From NCBI RefSeq assembly GCF_900637975.1, contig NZ_LR134477.1, positions 496,001 through 560,000 on the forward strand: a DNA stretch of 64,000 nt, given 5' to 3'. Below, piece by piece: positions 46,907 to 56,540 of the stretch (the first letter of the stretch is position 1; each line of letters begins with the position of its first letter). The stretch is from Actinomyces viscosus (GTDB lineage Bacteria; Actinomycetota; Actinomycetes; Actinomycetales; Actinomycetaceae). Below the pieces are notes generated by a model that saw only the letters and a program-made list of their open reading frames with translations, was not told where the DNA came from and searched no databases. A program made the position numbers and the translations under genes.

Positions 46907-47950
46907 GTGCCCCCGAGCCCCGCCGCCCCCGACCCGCGCGAAGCGGACGAGCGCCCCGCCCTCATCCTGGCCAACCTCGGCACCCCGGCCGAACCGACCC
47001 CCAAGGCAGTCCGCTCCTTCCTGCGGGAGTTCCTCTCCGACCGGCGTGTCATCGAGATGCACCCCCTCCTGTGGCGCCCCGTCCTGGAAGGCATCATCCT
47101 GCGGGTGCGTCCGCGCGCATCGGCTGCCAAGTACGCCACCGTCTGGCGCCCCGGCCAGGAGACCAGCCGTTCCGGCTCCCCGCTCATGCACTACAGCGAG
47201 CGCCAGTGCGAGCTTCTTCAGCGTGAGCTGGGCGAGGCGGTCCAGGTCCGCATCGCCATGCGCTACGGCCGGCCGTCCCTGCGGCACGTCATGGGCGAGC
47301 TCATGGAGGCAGGCTGCCGCCGCATCGCCCTCATCCCGCTCTACCCGCAGTATGCCGCCTCCTCGGCCGGCACCGTCGTCGACGAGGCCGCCCGCTTCAT
47401 CCTGGGCTCCCGCAACCAGCCCGAGCTGCGTACCATCCGCTCCTTCGAGGCGGCCCCGGCCTACATCGAGGCCCTCGCCACCGCCCTGGAACGGCACTGG
47501 CAGGCCTACGGGCGCCCCGACCCGGCCGCCGGTGGGCGTCTCCTGCTGTCCTTCCACTCCATCCCCCAGGCCATGCACGACGCCGGAGACCCCTACCGCG
47601 CCGAGTGCGAGCGCACCGTCGAGCTCCTCTCACGCAGGCTCGACCTGCCCGACGGGCTCGCCCGACTCACCTTCCAGTCCGTCTTCGGGCCCGCTGCCTG
47701 GATCGGGCCCGCCACCATCGACACGGTCGGCGAGCTGGGACGTGCCGGCTGCCCGCGCCTCGACGTCATCTGCCCCGGCTTCTTCTCCGACTGCCTGGAG
47801 ACCCTCGAGGAGATCAACCAGCTCAACCGCGAGACCTTCACCACTGCCGGAGGCGGCGTCTTCCATTACGTCCCCTGGGGAAACGACTCCGACGGTGCCA
47901 TCGCCACCCTGGCTGAACAGGCAAGAAACGTGCTGGCCGGGTGGATCTGA
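46907..47950 (+). CDS. hemH: ferrochelatase (probably coproporphyrin ferrochelatase)
   Basis: A 347-residue protein from GTG 46907, with AAGGA 5 bases upstream. Signatures are LILANLGTPAEPTPKAVRSF, YGRPSLRHVMGEL, ALIPLYPQYAASSAGTV, LLSFHSIPQAM with the metal-binding His, and CPGFFSDCLETLEEIN with the catalytic Glu region. It inserts iron into a porphyrin in heme synthesis. In actinobacteria the substrate is generally coproporphyrin III (CpfC), so this name may fit better. Cysteines near the C-terminus for an Fe-S cluster are not obvious. Confidence 0.93.
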   Translation: MPPSPAAPDPREADERPALILANLGTPAEPTPKAVRSFLREFLSDRRVIEMHPLLWRPVLEGIILRVRPRASAAKYATVWRPGQETSRSGSPLMHYSERQCELLQRELGEAVQVRIAMRYGRPSLRHVMGELMEAGCRRIALIPLYPQYAASSAGTVVDEAARFILGSRNQPELRTIRSFEAAPAYIEALATALERHWQAYGRPDPAAGGRLLLSFHSIPQAMHDAGDPYRAECERTVELLSRRLDLPDGLARLTFQSVFGPAAWIGPATIDTVGELGRAGCPRLDVICPGFFSDCLETLEEINQLNRETFTTAGGGVFHYVPWGNDSDGAIATLAEQARNVLAGWI

Positions 47951-48095
47951 GCGGCAAGAGGCCCTGCTGCACTCGGCTACGTCGTCGGCTCCGCCGGCAC
48001 GTCTCAGCACCAGAGACCACAGCGCCTCATCGGGGGAGCGGCCGTATAGGGCGGTATGGTGACGTTATCAGCCCCGATTCTGTAAGGAAGTCGCC

Positions 48096-49523
48096 GTGCA
48101 TCTTGAGTGGTGGTCCGTCCTGCCCTTCGCGGGCATGCTCGCCTGTATCGCCGTCCTGCCGCTGATCCCGGCCACGGCGCACTGGTGGGAGAAGCACTCC
48201 AGCCAGCTGCTCGTCTCCGTGAGCCTGGGCGTGCCCGTGGCCGCCTGGATGTGGGCCGTCGGCGGCTGGCAGGTCGTCTTCGCCTCCGTGGTCGAGTACC
48301 TCCAGTTCATCAGCCTCCTGCTGTCCCTGTTCGTCGTCTCCGGCGGTATCTTCCTCAAGGGCGACATCCGCGCCACTCCCCGCAACAACACGATCTTCCT
48401 GGCGATCGGCGGAGTCATGGCCTCCTTCGTCGGCACCACCGGCGCCGCCATGCTCCTCATCCGGCCCCTGCTGGCCACCAACAAGGAGCGCCGCTACCGC
48501 GTGCACACGGTGCTCTACACGATCTTCATCGTGGCCAACTGCGGCGGCCTGCTCACGCCCCTGGGCGACCCGCCCCTGTTCCTGGGCTTCCTGCGCGGCG
48601 TGCCCTTCACCTGGACCTTCAACCTCCTGCGCGAGTACCTCTTCGTCAACCTCATGCTGCTGGTGAGCTACTACGCCCTGGACTCCTACTACTACTCCCA
48701 GGAGCCCGCCAAGTCCGTGCACGACGACGACACCGAGATCGAGCCCCTCGGCCTCAAGGGCTCACTCAACTTCGTCTTCTTCGCCGTCATCATCGCCGCC
48801 GTCGCCGTCGCCCCCTCCGTCGACGTCGAGGCTATCGAGCATGGGCAGGCCGCCCTGGGGGACTGGATCCCCGTGCGCGAGCTCATCATGCTCGCGGCCG
48901 CGGCCGGCTCCTACTTCCTGGGCAGCCGGGAGGTCCGCTTCAAGGACAACCAGTTCAGCTGGGACCCCATCGCCGAGGTCGCGATCCTGTTCGTCGGCAT
49001 CTTCCTCACCATGATCCCGGCCCTGCACTACCTCGACGAGGTCGCCGGCTCGTTGCCGCTCAACGAGGTCACCTTCTTCGTCTTCACCGGCGGACTCTCC
49101 TCCGTCCTGGACAACGCCCCCACCTACGCCACCTTCTTCGAGATGGCGGGGCAGGTCACCCACCCCGGCGGAGCCACCGTGGCCGGGGTCCCCGAGATCT
49201 ACCTCGTGTCCATCTCGCTGGGGGCCGTCCTGTGCGGCGCCATCACCTACATCGGCAACGGGCCGAACTTCATGGTCAAGTCCGTGGCCGAGTCCGACGG
49301 CGTCGAGATGCCCAGCTTCGGCGGCTACGTGGGTCGCACCATGAAGCACCTGGTCCCGGTCATCGCCGCCATGGTCCTGCTCTTCATCGCCCCGGGCACT
49401 CTGTGGAAGGTCCTGGGCGGGGTGCTGACCGTGGTGCTCCTGGGGCTCGATGCCCGTCTGCTGTCCCAGTCGCGTCGCCTGGCCCTGGCCGACCAGTCCG
49501 AGAGCTCTGAGAACGAGGGCTGA
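48096..49523 (+). CDS. NhaD/CitT-like Na+/H+ antiporter or ion transporter
   Basis: A 475-residue protein from GTG 48096, with AAGGA upstream. It has 11-13 hydrophobic segments. The motifs NCGGLLTPLGDPPLFLGFLRG and GGLSSVLDNAPTYATFFEM are characteristic of the ArsB/NhaD permease superfamily, where the paired (N/D)-P-P and DNAPTY segments are the re-entrant ion-binding hairpins. The pathway is probably sodium/proton exchange. An acidic cytoplasmic tail ends the protein. Confidence 0.87.
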   Translation: MHLEWWSVLPFAGMLACIAVLPLIPATAHWWEKHSSQLLVSVSLGVPVAAWMWAVGGWQVVFASVVEYLQFISLLLSLFVVSGGIFLKGDIRATPRNNTIFLAIGGVMASFVGTTGAAMLLIRPLLATNKERRYRVHTVLYTIFIVANCGGLLTPLGDPPLFLGFLRGVPFTWTFNLLREYLFVNLMLLVSYYALDSYYYSQEPAKSVHDDDTEIEPLGLKGSLNFVFFAVIIAAVAVAPSVDVEAIEHGQAALGDWIPVRELIMLAAAAGSYFLGSREVRFKDNQFSWDPIAEVAILFVGIFLTMIPALHYLDEVAGSLPLNEVTFFVFTGGLSSVLDNAPTYATFFEMAGQVTHPGGATVAGVPEIYLVSISLGAVLCGAITYIGNGPNFMVKSVAESDGVEMPSFGGYVGRTMKHLVPVIAAMVLLFIAPGTLWKVLGGVLTVVLLGLDARLLSQSRRLALADQSESSENEG

Positions 49524-49533
49524 ACCGGCCGGC

Positions 49534-50586
49534 TCAGCGCGTACCGGGTGCGGTGACGAAGTCGATGAGCTCCTCCATGCGGCCCAGCAGACTCGGCTCA
49601 AGGTCCTTGTAGGAGCGCACCGTCGCCAGGATGCGCTGCCAGCCCCGGGCGATATCGGCCTGGTCCGTGTGCGGCCACCCCAGGGCCTCCAGGGTCCCGT
49701 GCTTGATGTCGGTGCCTCGCGGAATGTCCGGCCAGCGCTCCAGCCCCACCCGGGCCGGCTTGACCGCCTGCCACACGTCCACGTACGGGTGCCCCAGGAC
49801 CAGCACGTTCTCCCCGCCGGGCATCTCGGCCACCCTCTGGGCGATCCGCGACTCCTTGGAGCCGGCCACCAGGTGGTCCACGAGGACCCCCGCCCGCCGC
49901 TCAGGCGCCGGACCGAACTCGGCCATGACCTCCTCAAGGTTGTCGACGCCGTCGAGCATGAGGACGACGACGCCCTCGTGACGCAGGTCGTCGCCCCAGA
50001 CCTTCTCCACCAGCTCGGCGTCGTGCCTGCCCTCCACCCAGATGCGCGAGGCGCGTGCCACCTTGGCCCGCTCGCCCTCGACGGCGTAGGAGCCCGACGC
50101 CGTCAGCCGGCGCCCGGATGCGCTCACCGGACCGGAGGGCCTGTGCTTGCGCGCCACGGGCGGGTCCAGGATGACCGGGCGGCCCTCGATCCAGAAGCCG
50201 GGCCCCAGGACGAAGCCGCGCCGCTTTCCGCGGCGGTCCTCCAGGACCACGACGTGCTGGCCACCGGACTTCTCCACCGCCACCGCGGCGCCGACGAAAC
50301 CGGTCTGCCGGTCCTCGACCACCAGGCCCGGCGTCACCGGCACGTGCACCGACTCCGGGCGCACGGCGCCGGGCCCCGTCCGGTGCGGGTTGACCGACAG
50401 GACGTCCCCGCCGTAGCGGTCGCCCGCCGACGGCCGCCGGGCAGCGCCGGAGCGCGCCTTGGTCGGCTCGCCCTGTGGCTGCTGCCTCTGCTCGGCCTCG
50501 GCGCGGGCTCTCAGCGCAGCGCGGCGGGCGGCGGTCGAACCGGGAACGGGGGAGCGGTACGGGGCGGGCGTGTTCACCCTCGGCAC
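49534..50586 (-). CDS. DUF3097 family protein
   Basis: A 350-residue protein from GTG 50586. The N-terminal 60 residues are Ala/Arg-rich. Conserved segments are GGDVLSVNPHRTGPGAVRPE (about 60-80), GFVLGPGFWIEGRPVIL, VEGRHDAELVEKVWGDDLR and VLVLGHPYVDVWQAVKP. DUF3097 is an actinobacterial family of unknown function; the VEGRHDAEL...D pattern resembles a TOPRIM-like nucleic-acid domain. It is usually near hrcA, as here. It lies convergent to the antiporter gene. Confidence 0.88.
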   Translation of the reverse strand: MPRVNTPAPYRSPVPGSTAARRAALRARAEAEQRQQPQGEPTKARSGAARRPSAGDRYGGDVLSVNPHRTGPGAVRPESVHVPVTPGLVVEDRQTGFVGAAVAVEKSGGQHVVVLEDRRGKRRGFVLGPGFWIEGRPVILDPPVARKHRPSGPVSASGRRLTASGSYAVEGERAKVARASRIWVEGRHDAELVEKVWGDDLRHEGVVVLMLDGVDNLEEVMAEFGPAPERRAGVLVDHLVAGSKESRIAQRVAEMPGGENVLVLGHPYVDVWQAVKPARVGLERWPDIPRGTDIKHGTLEALGWPHTDQADIARGWQRILATVRSYKDLEPSLLGRMEELIDFVTAPGTR

Positions 50587-50640
50587 GGTAGGGGAAACTC
50601 ACGGTCCTGCGGCGTTGGACCCGCCGAGCCACGGCGTAGG

Positions 50641-50667
50641 ATGGCACTCACGTGGGGTGAGTGCTAA
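50641..50667. promoter_or_regulatory. CIRCE element upstream of hrcA
   Basis: ATGGCACTC (50641-50649), nine bases, then GAGTGCTAA (50659-50667). The consensus is TTAGCACTC-N9-GAGTGCTAA; the right arm is perfect and the left matches at 7 of 9. It lies 66 bases before the hrcA start, where HrcA would bind to repress hrcA-dnaJ until heat shock. Confidence 0.92.
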
Positions 50668-50733
50668 TCGCTTGCCGGTACGCACTGGCACCACATCGAT
50701 CGTGTCCTGACAGTGACGAGGGGAGGAGGACCC

Positions 50734-51816
50734 ATGGCCAACGACCGACGTCTCAAGGTCCTGTCCGCCATCGTCACCGACTACGTGCGCACCCGCGAGC
50801 CCGTGGGCTCCAAGGCCCTCGTGGAGCGCTACCGCCTGGGCGTGTCCCCGGCGACCATCCGTAACGACATGGCGGCCCTGGAGGATGAGGGCTACATCCA
50901 CCAGCCGCACACCTCCGCCGGGCGCGTGCCCACCCAGAAGGGCTACCGGCTCTTCGTGGACGAGGTCGCCCGCATCAAGCCCCTGTCCGCCCCCGAGCGC
51001 GCCGCCATCACCGCGCTCCTGTCCGGGGCGGTCGACCTGGAGCAGGTCGTGGCCCGCACTGTGCGGGCCCTGGCCCAGCTGACGGGCCAGCTCGCGGTCG
51101 TGGAGTACCCCAGCCTCAGGTACGCCGCCCTCCAGCACCTCGAGCTCGTCGCCCTGGGCCCCGAGCGGGTCCTGCTGGTCATCATCACCGACACCGGCCG
51201 CGTGGACCAGCGCACCGTGACCCTCAGGTCCAGGGGCGGCTCAGGGGCGCGTCGCGACAACGGCTTCGACATCGCCGACGTCGTCGACCCCCTCGTCCTG
51301 GAGCGGCTGCGCGCCCGCCTCAACGGCGCCCTCGTGGGCCGCCGCACCGCCGACGTCGCCCCCATCCTGGCCTCCCTGGCCGAGCAGGTGCCCACCGACG
51401 AGAGGATCCTGCTCGAGGCCGTGTCCGATGAGCTCGTCGCCGCGCTGCGCCCCGACGCCGAGGAGAGGCTCGTCGTCGCCGGAACCGCGAACCTCGCCCG
51501 GGCCACCCCGGACTTCTCCTCCCTGGGGCCCCTGCTGGACGCCGTCGAGGAGCAGGTGGTGCTGCTGCGCCTGTTCACCTCCGACGAGGCCCCGACCGGC
51601 GAGAACCGGATGCGCGTGAGCATCGGCTCGGAGAACAACGACGACGCCCTGGCCGAGGCCTCCGTCGTGACCACCACCTACGGACCGGGGACCGGCGAGG
51701 CCATCGCCCACCTCGGGGTCATCGGCCCCACCCGCATGGACTACCCGGCCACCATGACCGCAGTGCGGGCCGTGGCCCGCTACCTGTCCAGGTTCCTGTC
51801 CCCGCCGGAGACGTGA
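50734..51816 (+). CDS. hrcA: heat-inducible transcriptional repressor HrcA
   Basis: A 360-residue protein from ATG 50734, preceded by GGGAGGAGG. The N-terminal winged helix reads LKVLSAIVTDYVRTREPVGS then VSPATIRNDMAALEDEG and TSAGRVPTQKGYR, the HrcA signature. The GAF-like and dimerisation domains follow to the end (VIGPTRMDYPATMTAV). It binds the CIRCE operator just upstream (autorepression) and probably groE/dnaK genes elsewhere, with GroEL as its usual helper. Confidence 0.97.
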   Translation: MANDRRLKVLSAIVTDYVRTREPVGSKALVERYRLGVSPATIRNDMAALEDEGYIHQPHTSAGRVPTQKGYRLFVDEVARIKPLSAPERAAITALLSGAVDLEQVVARTVRALAQLTGQLAVVEYPSLRYAALQHLELVALGPERVLLVIITDTGRVDQRTVTLRSRGGSGARRDNGFDIADVVDPLVLERLRARLNGALVGRRTADVAPILASLAEQVPTDERILLEAVSDELVAALRPDAEERLVVAGTANLARATPDFSSLGPLLDAVEEQVVLLRLFTSDEAPTGENRMRVSIGSENNDDALAEASVVTTTYGPGTGEAIAHLGVIGPTRMDYPATMTAVRAVARYLSRFLSPPET

Positions 51817-51906
51817 GAGCCGGACGGTCCGGGCCCGCCCAGGGTGATGCGGCCGAGCAGGTCACCAGACATCTTCAGACAACCACCGCATGAGTCGTAG
51901 CCGTAA

Positions 51907-53043
<1,137 letters not shown>

Positions 53044-53046
53044 GGA

Positions 53047-53862
53047 CTACCGGGCCGCAGGGGACTCGGGCCAGTAGTGGGAGTCCGGGGTGGCCCGGGC
53101 CCCGAAGATTGCCTGGCCCACCCGCACGCAGGTGGAGCCGCCCTCGATCGCCGCTTCGAAGTCCCCGCTCATCCCCATCGACAGCAGGCCGTCACCGACG
53201 GTGCCGGCCTGGAGGCCGGCGTCGCGCAGCTGGCGCATGACGCGGAAGCACTCGCGTACCCGCGCCGTGTCGTCGGTGTGGGCCGCCAGGGTCATGAGCC
53301 CGCGCACCCGCAGTGAGGAGTAGGCCGGCAGTGCGGCGAGGAAGGCGGCGACGTCGGCCGGTTCCAGCCCGAACTTGCTGGGCTCGCCCGAGGAGTTGAC
53401 CTGCACGTAGACGTCCAGGGAGCGCCCGGCGGCCTGCAGACGCCGGTCGAGGGCCTCGGCCAGGCGCAGGGAGTCCAGAGCCTGGAACTCGTCGGCGAAG
53501 GCGGCCACGTTCTTGGCCTTGTTGGTCTGCAGGTGCCCGATGACGGACCAGGAGATGCCCAGGTCCGCGAGGTTCTCGCTCTTGCGCTGGGCCTCCTGCA
53601 CCTTGTTCTCACCCATCTGGGTGATGCCCGCGGCGAAGGCGGTGCGCAGGCGCTCCTCGGGAACCGTCTTGGAGACCGGCAGCAGGCGGATCTCGGTGGC
53701 GTCACGGCCCGAGCGCTCGGCAGCGGCATCGATCCGGGCGCGGATGGCCGCCAGGTTTCGGCGGAAGTCCTCCACGGTGAGGGCGGTGGCGTAGGCCGGT
53801 GCCGGGGCGGGCGAGGACTGCGGGGAGGTGGAGGCGGCTGAGGGCGCTGAGGGCTCGGTCAT
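53047..53862 (-). CDS. YggS/PLPBP-family pyridoxal phosphate homeostasis protein
   Basis: A 271-residue alanine-racemase-fold protein from ATG 53862. A Pro/Ala/Ser-rich N-terminus of about 30 residues is followed by RLLPVSKTVPEE with the PLP lysine, GENKVQEAQRKS, WSVIGHLQTNKAKNV, VQVNSSGEPSKFGL, RGLMTLAA and LSMGMSGDFEAAIEGGSTCVRVG (in pieces). These proteins have no known catalytic activity and control cellular PLP and amino-acid pools. In many actinobacteria it lies near cell-division genes; here it sits between dnaJ and rsmE in opposite orientation. Confidence 0.92.
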   Translation of the reverse strand: MTEPSAPSAASTSPQSSPAPAPAYATALTVEDFRRNLAAIRARIDAAAERSGRDATEIRLLPVSKTVPEERLRTAFAAGITQMGENKVQEAQRKSENLADLGISWSVIGHLQTNKAKNVAAFADEFQALDSLRLAEALDRRLQAAGRSLDVYVQVNSSGEPSKFGLEPADVAAFLAALPAYSSLRVRGLMTLAAHTDDTARVRECFRVMRQLRDAGLQAGTVGDGLLSMGMSGDFEAAIEGGSTCVRVGQAIFGARATPDSHYWPESPAAR

Positions 53863-53922
53863 GTCTGCTGACGCTAGCACCGCCTGCGGCCACCGGTTCG
53901 ACACCGCCCGTAGGCTGGGGGC

Positions 53923-54735
53923 GTGACCGCACCCGTCTTCCTGTTCACGTCCGAGACCATCGAGCCCGCCGACGCCGCCGCGTCGGCCACGGCCGGCAGC
54001 ATTCTCATGCTCACCGGGCCCGAGGCCCGTCATGCCGTGACCGTTAAGCGCCTGCGGAGCCAGGAGCGTGTGGACCTCGTTGACGGTGCCGGCCTGCGTT
54101 TGGTGTGCGAGGTGACGGGGGCCGGTGTCGGCGGGGCCAAGGACCGTCTGGCCGTGCGGGTCCTGGAACGCGTCGAGGAGCCGGCGCCGCCGCTGAGGCT
54201 CACCCTTATCCAGGCCCTGGCCAAGGGCGGGCGAGATGAGCAGGCCGTTGAGACCGCGACCGAGGTCGGGGTAGAGCTCGTGCTGCCTTGGCAGTCCGAG
54301 CGCTGCGTTTCCGTGTGGCAGGGTGCCAAGCAGACCAAGGGACGTCAGCGCTGGCAGGCCACCGCCCTCCAGGCGGCCAAGCAGTCCCGACGGGTTCGCG
54401 TGCCCGAGGTTGAGGCGGTCCGGGACACCCGGGCACTGGTCGACTGGGTGGGGCAGACGGTCCGGGCCGGGGGAGTGGTGCTGGTCCTGCACGAGGAGGC
54501 GCGCACGCCCATCAGCACCGCGATGGAGGCGGTGCGCCTGCCAGCGTCGGGGGCTGCGCCGCGGGTGATGGCTGTCGTCGTGGGGCCCGAGGGCGGCATC
54601 ACTCCCGAGGAGACCGCGGCCCTGGAGGCTGCCGGTGCGACGACGGTGCGGCTCGGCCCCCACGTCATGCGTACTGCGTCCGCCGGCCCGGTGGCTCTGG
54701 CGGTCCTCGCCCACAGCAGCGGCCTGTGGGAGTGA
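53923..54735 (+). CDS. rsmE: 16S rRNA m3U1498 methyltransferase
   Basis: A 270-residue SPOUT-class enzyme from GTG 53923. The N-terminal PUA-like domain has LTGPEARHAVTVKRLRSQE, the RsmE signature. The C-terminal knotted domain contains LIQALAKGGRDEQAVETATE, EVGVELVLPWQSERCV and VVVGPEGGITPEETAAL, LGPHVMRTASAGPVAL. It methylates U1498 of 16S rRNA. Following dnaJ closely is the usual actinobacterial order, though the YggS gene is interposed here. Confidence 0.95.
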   Translation: MTAPVFLFTSETIEPADAAASATAGSILMLTGPEARHAVTVKRLRSQERVDLVDGAGLRLVCEVTGAGVGGAKDRLAVRVLERVEEPAPPLRLTLIQALAKGGRDEQAVETATEVGVELVLPWQSERCVSVWQGAKQTKGRQRWQATALQAAKQSRRVRVPEVEAVRDTRALVDWVGQTVRAGGVVLVLHEEARTPISTAMEAVRLPASGAAPRVMAVVVGPEGGITPEETAALEAAGATTVRLGPHVMRTASAGPVALAVLAHSSGLWE

Positions 54736-54921
54736 GGCGTGCGGGCCCATGCGAGCCCCGCCGATCTCTCGACGCCGACGGGACGATTCGGCCTTCCTCC
54801 CGAACCGCGCCCCGGTTTTCTGCCCTTCGATATAGGTGTTTCGTGAGTGTGATGGTTACTGGATTCCTGCGAGGTCAGATGGCACGGATCCACCGGAGAC
54901 GGACGCTCCGACTTCACAAGA

Positions 54922-54951
54922 GTATGATCGTTGTTCATACTTGAAGTATGA
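54922..54951. promoter_or_regulatory. palindromic operator of the MazEF-like module
   Basis: TCATACTT (54935-54942), one base, and AAGTATGA (54944-54951) form a perfect palindrome, with a third half-site GTATGA at 54922-54927. A -10-like TATGAT (54923-54928) lies in it. An antitoxin that binds here would block transcription of its own operon, as is usual for such modules. Confidence 0.7.
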
Positions 54952-54956
54952 GTGGC

Positions 54957-55172
54957 ATGACGACGATCAAGGTGGAGCGCAGCACGAGGGACGGCTTGCG
55001 GGCCCTGGCGTCAGAGCGTGGGGTGACCATGGATGCCGCGCTCAAGGAGCTGCTTGAGGAAGCCGCACGCGAGCGGCGCTTCGCGGCGGTGCGGCGCGCG
55101 ATGGAGGTCAATCCGCCGGATGAAACCTACTTCGAGGAGCTCCGCGAGTGGGAGTCTGAGGCATGGAGCTAG
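54957..55172 (+). CDS. antitoxin of a MazEF-like module (ribbon-helix-helix type)
   Basis: A 71-residue protein from ATG 54957 (MTTIKVERSTRDGLRALASE). An ATG at 54948 would add three residues but overlaps the operator palindrome. The short N-terminal strand TIKV followed by two helices is a ribbon-helix-helix layout; the acidic C-terminus (PPDETYFEELREWESEAWS) probably blocks the toxin. The stop overlaps the toxin's start by 10 bases, indicating cotranslation. Confidence 0.82.
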   Translation: MTTIKVERSTRDGLRALASERGVTMDAALKELLEEAARERRFAAVRRAMEVNPPDETYFEELREWESEAWS

Positions 55173-55507
55173 CAGTTCCAGTTGATTCGGGTGAGGTGTG
55201 GTGGGCGCTTCCCGATCCGGCTGTCGGGCGAGAGCAATCCGGGCGTCGTCCGGTTCTCGTTGTGTCGAATGAACGATTCCATACAACGGTGACGACGCTT
55301 GTCGTTGTGGTCCCTGTGACAACGAAGGATCGGGGCTGGCCGAATCACGTGGAGCTCAATGCGGGAGTAAGAATGAAACAACGGTCGTTTGCCATGACCG
55401 AACAGGTTCGCACGATCTCACGTCAGCGTCTCACCAAGAAGATCGGAGTCGTGGAGGAACCCGTCCTTCAGAACGTGCGCGAATGGCTGGTCGACTACAT
55501 CAGGTAG
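55163..55507 (+). CDS. MazF/PemK family toxin (mRNA interferase)
   Basis: A 114-residue protein from ATG 55163. Features of MazF are present: GEVWWALPDPAVGREQSGRRPVL(V)VVSN (pieces), PVTTKDRGWPNHVEL, and SFAMTEQVRTISRQRLTKK, with the conserved Arg in GRRPV and Thr/Ser in PVTTK and MTEQ. Such toxins cut RNA at short sequences; the sequence specificity is unknown. It forms a standard antitoxin-first module with the gene at 54957. Confidence 0.9.
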   Translation: MELAVPVDSGEVWWALPDPAVGREQSGRRPVLVVSNERFHTTVTTLVVVVPVTTKDRGWPNHVELNAGVRMKQRSFAMTEQVRTISRQRLTKKIGVVEEPVLQNVREWLVDYIR

Positions 55508-55654
55508 GACGCGCAGAGAGGCCCTAGAAGCCTTGAAGCTGGCGTCGTCTGCCTGCGAGCGGCGGGCCGCGTTGCGCATACGAGGCGTCGCGCGTCTGCT
55601 TCCCAACGGGGCGGATCGCGGGCATGCTCTGTCCATGAGCGAGACGAGTGAGCG

Positions 55655-56272
55655 ATGAGCCCGCGGGGGCGGCGGCCGGCGGGGAGCCCGGACACGCGCG
55701 AGGCCATCCTGGCGGCGGCCCGCGCCGCCTTCGCCCGTGACGGCTACCAGGCCTCCCTGCGCGGTATCGCGCGCGACGCCGGGGTTGACCCGGCCCTGGT
55801 CCACCACTACTTCCCGGATCGGGCCATGCTCTTCGCCAAGGCCATCATCGAGCCGTTCGCCGGTGTGCAGGCCGACCTGATGGGGCGGGCCGCCGCGATC
55901 ACCGAGCTGGAGCCGGAGAGACTGGGGGAGGGGATCGTGCGGTCCTTCATCACCCTGTGGGACGAGGCCGGCGCCGACCGCTTCACCGCCCTCATCCACG
56001 GCATACTCGGCCAGGGCGGCAACGTCAGTCCCTTTCGGGACTTCATCGCCACCGGCATCCTTCAGCCCATCGTCACGCGCTTCTGTCCTGATCGACCCGA
56101 GCTGCGCGCCCAGCTCATCGCCAGCCAGGTCATCGGGCTGGGGATGACCCGGTGGGTGGCCCGGATGGATCACATCGCCGGGCTCGACGCCGAGGCCGTT
56201 GCCGCACTCGTCGGCCCCACCATCCAGCGCTACGCCGTCGGTGACCTACCAGACGTCGCCGATCCCGTCTGA
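55655..56272 (+). CDS. TetR family transcriptional regulator
   Basis: A 205-residue protein from ATG 55655. The N-terminal helix-turn-helix reads EAILAAARAAFARDGYQASL followed by GIARDAGVDPALVHHYFPDR. The C-terminal ligand-binding domain is the TetR_C type (residues about 80-200). It precedes an ABC exporter operon on the same strand (56541 onward), so it probably controls that export system. Between them lies a 121-bp inverted-repeat element. Confidence 0.9.
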   Translation: MSPRGRRPAGSPDTREAILAAARAAFARDGYQASLRGIARDAGVDPALVHHYFPDRAMLFAKAIIEPFAGVQADLMGRAAAITELEPERLGEGIVRSFITLWDEAGADRFTALIHGILGQGGNVSPFRDFIATGILQPIVTRFCPDRPELRAQLIASQVIGLGMTRWVARMDHIAGLDAEAVAALVGPTIQRYAVGDLPDVADPV

Positions 56273-56306
56273 GTCCCGTTCCCACCGCGGTTTCCGGGTC
56301 GGATTT

Positions 56307-56427
56307 TGTCCATATGGGACGACTTTGAAGCCGCTTTTCCAGCGCTGATTCACCTCAAAACGCTCTGACCAGCGCAGATGCGAAACGCCTTGGCTGAGCG
56401 CTCCGTCAAAGTCGTCCCGTTTGGACA
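56307..56427. repeat. 121-bp element with 22-bp imperfect terminal inverted repeats
   Basis: The left arm TGTCCATATGGGACGACTTTGA begins at 56307 and the right arm at 56406 is its reverse complement with three mismatches at the fifth to ninth positions (TAT versus AAC). The intervening 77 bases contain AGCGCT/AGCGCA repeats that can form further stems. It has no coding content. It may be a MITE-like element, a folded mRNA leader for the ABC operon, or an operator for the neighbouring TetR protein. No clear target duplication was found. Confidence 0.55.
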
Positions 56428-56540
56428 GTTTTCCGCCCCTCTTGCTCCTGCGGCGCCCGCTGGCGGCTTCGCTTGCGCAGTCGGAGCCGGGTCTACGCGA
56501 CCCTCTGGACAGCGAGACGTCACAGATCTATATTCATCGC

